Assembly (NCBI GenBank): GCA_045594105.1
Contig: JAZNXY010000049.1
Location: 1-8,382 of the forward strand
Length of the DNA: 8,382 bases
From: URNF01 sp045594105
GTDB lineage: Bacteria; Bacillota; Clostridia; Oscillospirales; Acutalibacteraceae
Direction of reading: 5' to 3'
The notes under the pieces are model-generated. The model saw nothing but the letters and a program-made list of their open reading frames with translations. It was not told the origin of the DNA and made no database searches. Every line of letters begins with the position of its first letter. Within the stretch, counting starts at the first letter, position 1. A program made the translations under genes and the position numbers. This document shows positions 7,812-8,382 of this stretch, piece by piece.

Positions 7812-7839
7812 AAAAGTTATTCTTTTTTCATCATTTGAC

Positions 7840-7885
7840 TGTATATTCCTCTTTTTATGCAAAAAAATATACATTTTTACTGTAT
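7840..7885. promoter_or_regulatory. Cluster of ArgR-like half-sites
   Basis: Half-sites TGTAT (7840-7844), ATACA (7869-7873, within an A-tract plus TATACA) and TGTAT (7881-7885) lie between the distal and proximal arg promoters. The last two form an inverted repeat around TTTTTAC. None completes a full 14-base palindrome, so they may be auxiliary contacts for ArgR or simply chance in AT-rich DNA. Confidence 0.3.
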
Positions 7886-7923
7886 TCTTCCCTGTTTCCA
7901 AATGTCAAAAAACGACCTTTTTA

Positions 7924-7952
7924 TTTATACTACTTATAATAATTGATGTCAA
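7924..7952 (-). promoter_or_regulatory. Distal sigma-A promoter of the arg operon
   Basis: Reading the minus strand, TTGACA (7952-7947) is followed after exactly 17 bases by TATAAA (7929-7924). Transcription would start near 7917 and give a leader of about 210 bases that runs through the half-sites, the second ARG box, the proximal promoter and the leader ARG box. Its -35 is back to back with that of the divergent small gene, 24 bases apart. Confidence 0.7.
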
Positions 7953-7976
7953 GCAAATACGTAAAAAAGTTAACAG

Positions 7977-8005
7977 TTGATATGCGTTCCAACATATGTT
8001 ATACT
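7977..8005 (+). promoter_or_regulatory. Promoter of the divergent small gene
   Basis: TTGATA (7977-7982) and TATACT (8000-8005) are spaced by 17 bases, each one mismatch from consensus. Initiation is expected near 8012, which leaves a leader of about 16 bases made up almost entirely of the ribosome-binding site. Confidence 0.75.
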
Positions 8006-8010
8006 ATAAC
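7991..8010. repeat. Adjacent palindromes over the -10 of the small gene
   Basis: AACATATGTT (7991-8000) is a perfect 10-base palindrome in the promoter spacer. GTTATA-C-TATAAC (7998-8010) is a perfect 6+6 inverted repeat covering the -10 hexamer. Together they look like a possible operator for an unidentified regulator; they do not fit the ArgR pattern. AT-rich DNA produces such palindromes by chance, so the call is tentative. Confidence 0.35.
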
Positions 8011-8027
8011 AAAGGGAGGCGATGTCA

Positions 8028-8282
8028 ATGAACAGCAAAATGACCGTGGTTAACGGTGACGGAAAGAAGCTTTTCTGCATACTGTCTTCAGAGTCGGATT
8101 TCAAAAAACAGATAGAAAGTGTACTGGCTGTCACGCCGGGATACGGCATGAGTGTAGACATCAGCACCGACATCATTCGTCTGGTGGATTATTTGCATGG
8201 TGAAACACGTGCCACCTTTACAATCGTATCTATCGAAGACACAAATGAGCCCGTCTGTCTGTATTGGAAAACAGAAGAATAA
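8028..8282 (+). CDS. Small protein of unknown function, 84 residues
   Basis: I do not recognise this protein. The start at ATG 8028 is chosen because GGGAGG (8014-8019) lies eight bases upstream; an in-frame ATG at 8022 would be only two bases from it. The 84 residues are soluble-looking, with no signal peptide or membrane segment, and acidic (13 Asp/Glu against 8 Lys/Arg). The pattern suggests a compact alpha/beta fold: a strand around KKLFCILS (13-20), a helix from SDFKKQIESVLAV (23-35), a second helix near TDIIRLVDYLHG (47-58), then strands ATFTIVSIE (62-70) and PVCLYWKTE (75-83). There are two cysteines (17 and 77), not in a metal-binding arrangement. A good promoter and ribosome-binding site support it as a real gene. 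It is divergent from the arginine operon and ends 56 bases before a tRNA gene with no clear terminator between. Any link to arginine metabolism is unproven. Confidence 0.75.
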   Translation: MNSKMTVVNGDGKKLFCILSSESDFKKQIESVLAVTPGYGMSVDISTDIIRLVDYLHGETRATFTIVSIEDTNEPVCLYWKTEE

Positions 8283-8289
8283 AAAAAGG

Positions 8290-8319
8290 TTGACAGCCGC
8301 CTGTTTTTTGTGGTATTAT
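8290..8319 (+). promoter_or_regulatory. Promoter of the tRNA-Thr gene
   Basis: A perfect TTGACA (8290-8295) is followed after 18 bases by TATTAT (8314-8319). The predicted start near 8326 would give a short 5' leader of about a dozen bases, to be removed by RNase P. It begins only eight bases after the stop codon of the small gene, and no hairpin terminator separates them. Confidence 0.75.
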
Positions 8320-8338
8320 ACCTCTGCTCGTTCTGTAC

Positions 8339-8382
8339 GCTGGTTTAGCTCAGTTGGTAGAGCAGCTGATTTGTAATCAGCA
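8339..8382 (+). tRNA. tRNA-Thr (anticodon TGT), cut by window end
   Basis: The sequence folds as the 5' half of a tRNA. The acceptor strand is GCTGGTT (8339-8345), followed by TA. The D stem is GCTC/GAGC (8348-8351 and 8360-8363) around AGTTGGTA. The anticodon stem is GCTGA/TCAGC (8365-8369 and 8377-8381) with loop TTTGTAA. The anticodon TGT (8372-8374) reads threonine ACA codons, and UGU can wobble to others. The variable loop, T arm and acceptor 3' strand lie beyond the window. It may head a tRNA cluster, which cannot be seen here. Confidence 0.93.

Noticed and set aside
7785..7874. Possible 29-codon leader peptide on the minus strand upstream of argG, with three Arg codons
   Set aside because: No ribosome-binding site at usable spacing; only three scattered Arg codons, no paired attenuator stems or U-run, and the frame ends inside the proximal -35. 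The AT-rich content explains the open frame.
7879..7908. Third minus-strand promoter, TTGACA with TACAGT at 18 bp
   Set aside because: The -10 matches only four of six positions and two better promoters lie on either side; kept out as unsupported.
7710..8027. T-box or other riboswitch in the argG leader
   Set aside because: No T-box sequence, specifier stem or terminator/antiterminator pair is visible; ARG boxes explain regulation better.
7970..8176. 68-codon open frame on the minus strand across the small gene
   Set aside because: It would start inside the opposite-strand gene and end in that gene's promoter; the plus-strand frame has the promoter and Shine-Dalgarno.
1..8382. CRISPR arrays, insertion sequences, attachment sites or defence genes
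   Set aside because: No repeats with regular spacers, transposase or integrase frames were seen. The partial tRNA-Thr could be an integration site, but its 3' end is outside the window.

Overview
The window holds a nearly complete arginine biosynthesis operon on the minus strand. It is followed, across a 318-bp AT-rich regulatory region, by a divergent small gene of unknown function and the first half of a tRNA-Thr gene on the plus strand. Strong Shine-Dalgarno sequences (GGAGG type), near-consensus sigma-A promoters with AT-rich spacers, an ArgR/AhrC-like ARG box and the protein sequences all point to a Firmicute, probably a Clostridia/Oscillospirales-like gut anaerobe with moderate GC. The genus cannot be fixed from the sequence alone.

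Right to left, which is the direction of transcription, the operon reads argG (7709-6489), argH (6427-5051), argC (5054-4128), argJ (4124-2910), argB (2899-2033), argD (2033-873) and argF (860 to beyond base 1). From argH onward the genes overlap or lie 3-12 bases apart, with Shine-Dalgarno sequences inside or touching the preceding gene, so translation is probably coupled. The only sizeable internal gap is the 61 bp between argG and argH, which contains a perfect 9-bp hairpin. argF is cut by the window edge after 286 codons.

Together the genes give the cyclic (acetyl-recycling) route. ArgJ transfers acetyl from N-acetylornithine to glutamate. ArgB phosphorylates N-acetylglutamate, ArgC reduces it and ArgD transaminates it to N-acetylornithine. 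ArgJ then releases ornithine, ArgF carbamoylates it to citrulline, and ArgG plus ArgH convert citrulline to arginine. Every step from glutamate to arginine is covered. Carbamoyl phosphate synthase (carAB) and the regulator argR are not in the window.

The region 7710-8027 has two good minus-strand promoters for the operon. An ARG box matching the TGNATWWWWATNCA core lies in the leader against the argG ribosome-binding site. A second, weaker copy lies 73 bp away on the other side of the proximal promoter, and further half-sites lie upstream of that. Back to back with the distal promoter is a good plus-strand promoter for the 84-residue unknown protein (8028-8282). A separate consensus promoter precedes the tRNA-Thr (anticodon TGT), which the window end cuts after the anticodon stem.

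The operon itself is conventional. The parts most worth a second look are the ARG-box arrangement, the argG-argH hairpin, the ArcB/ArgI-like ArgF and the uncharacterised divergent gene.
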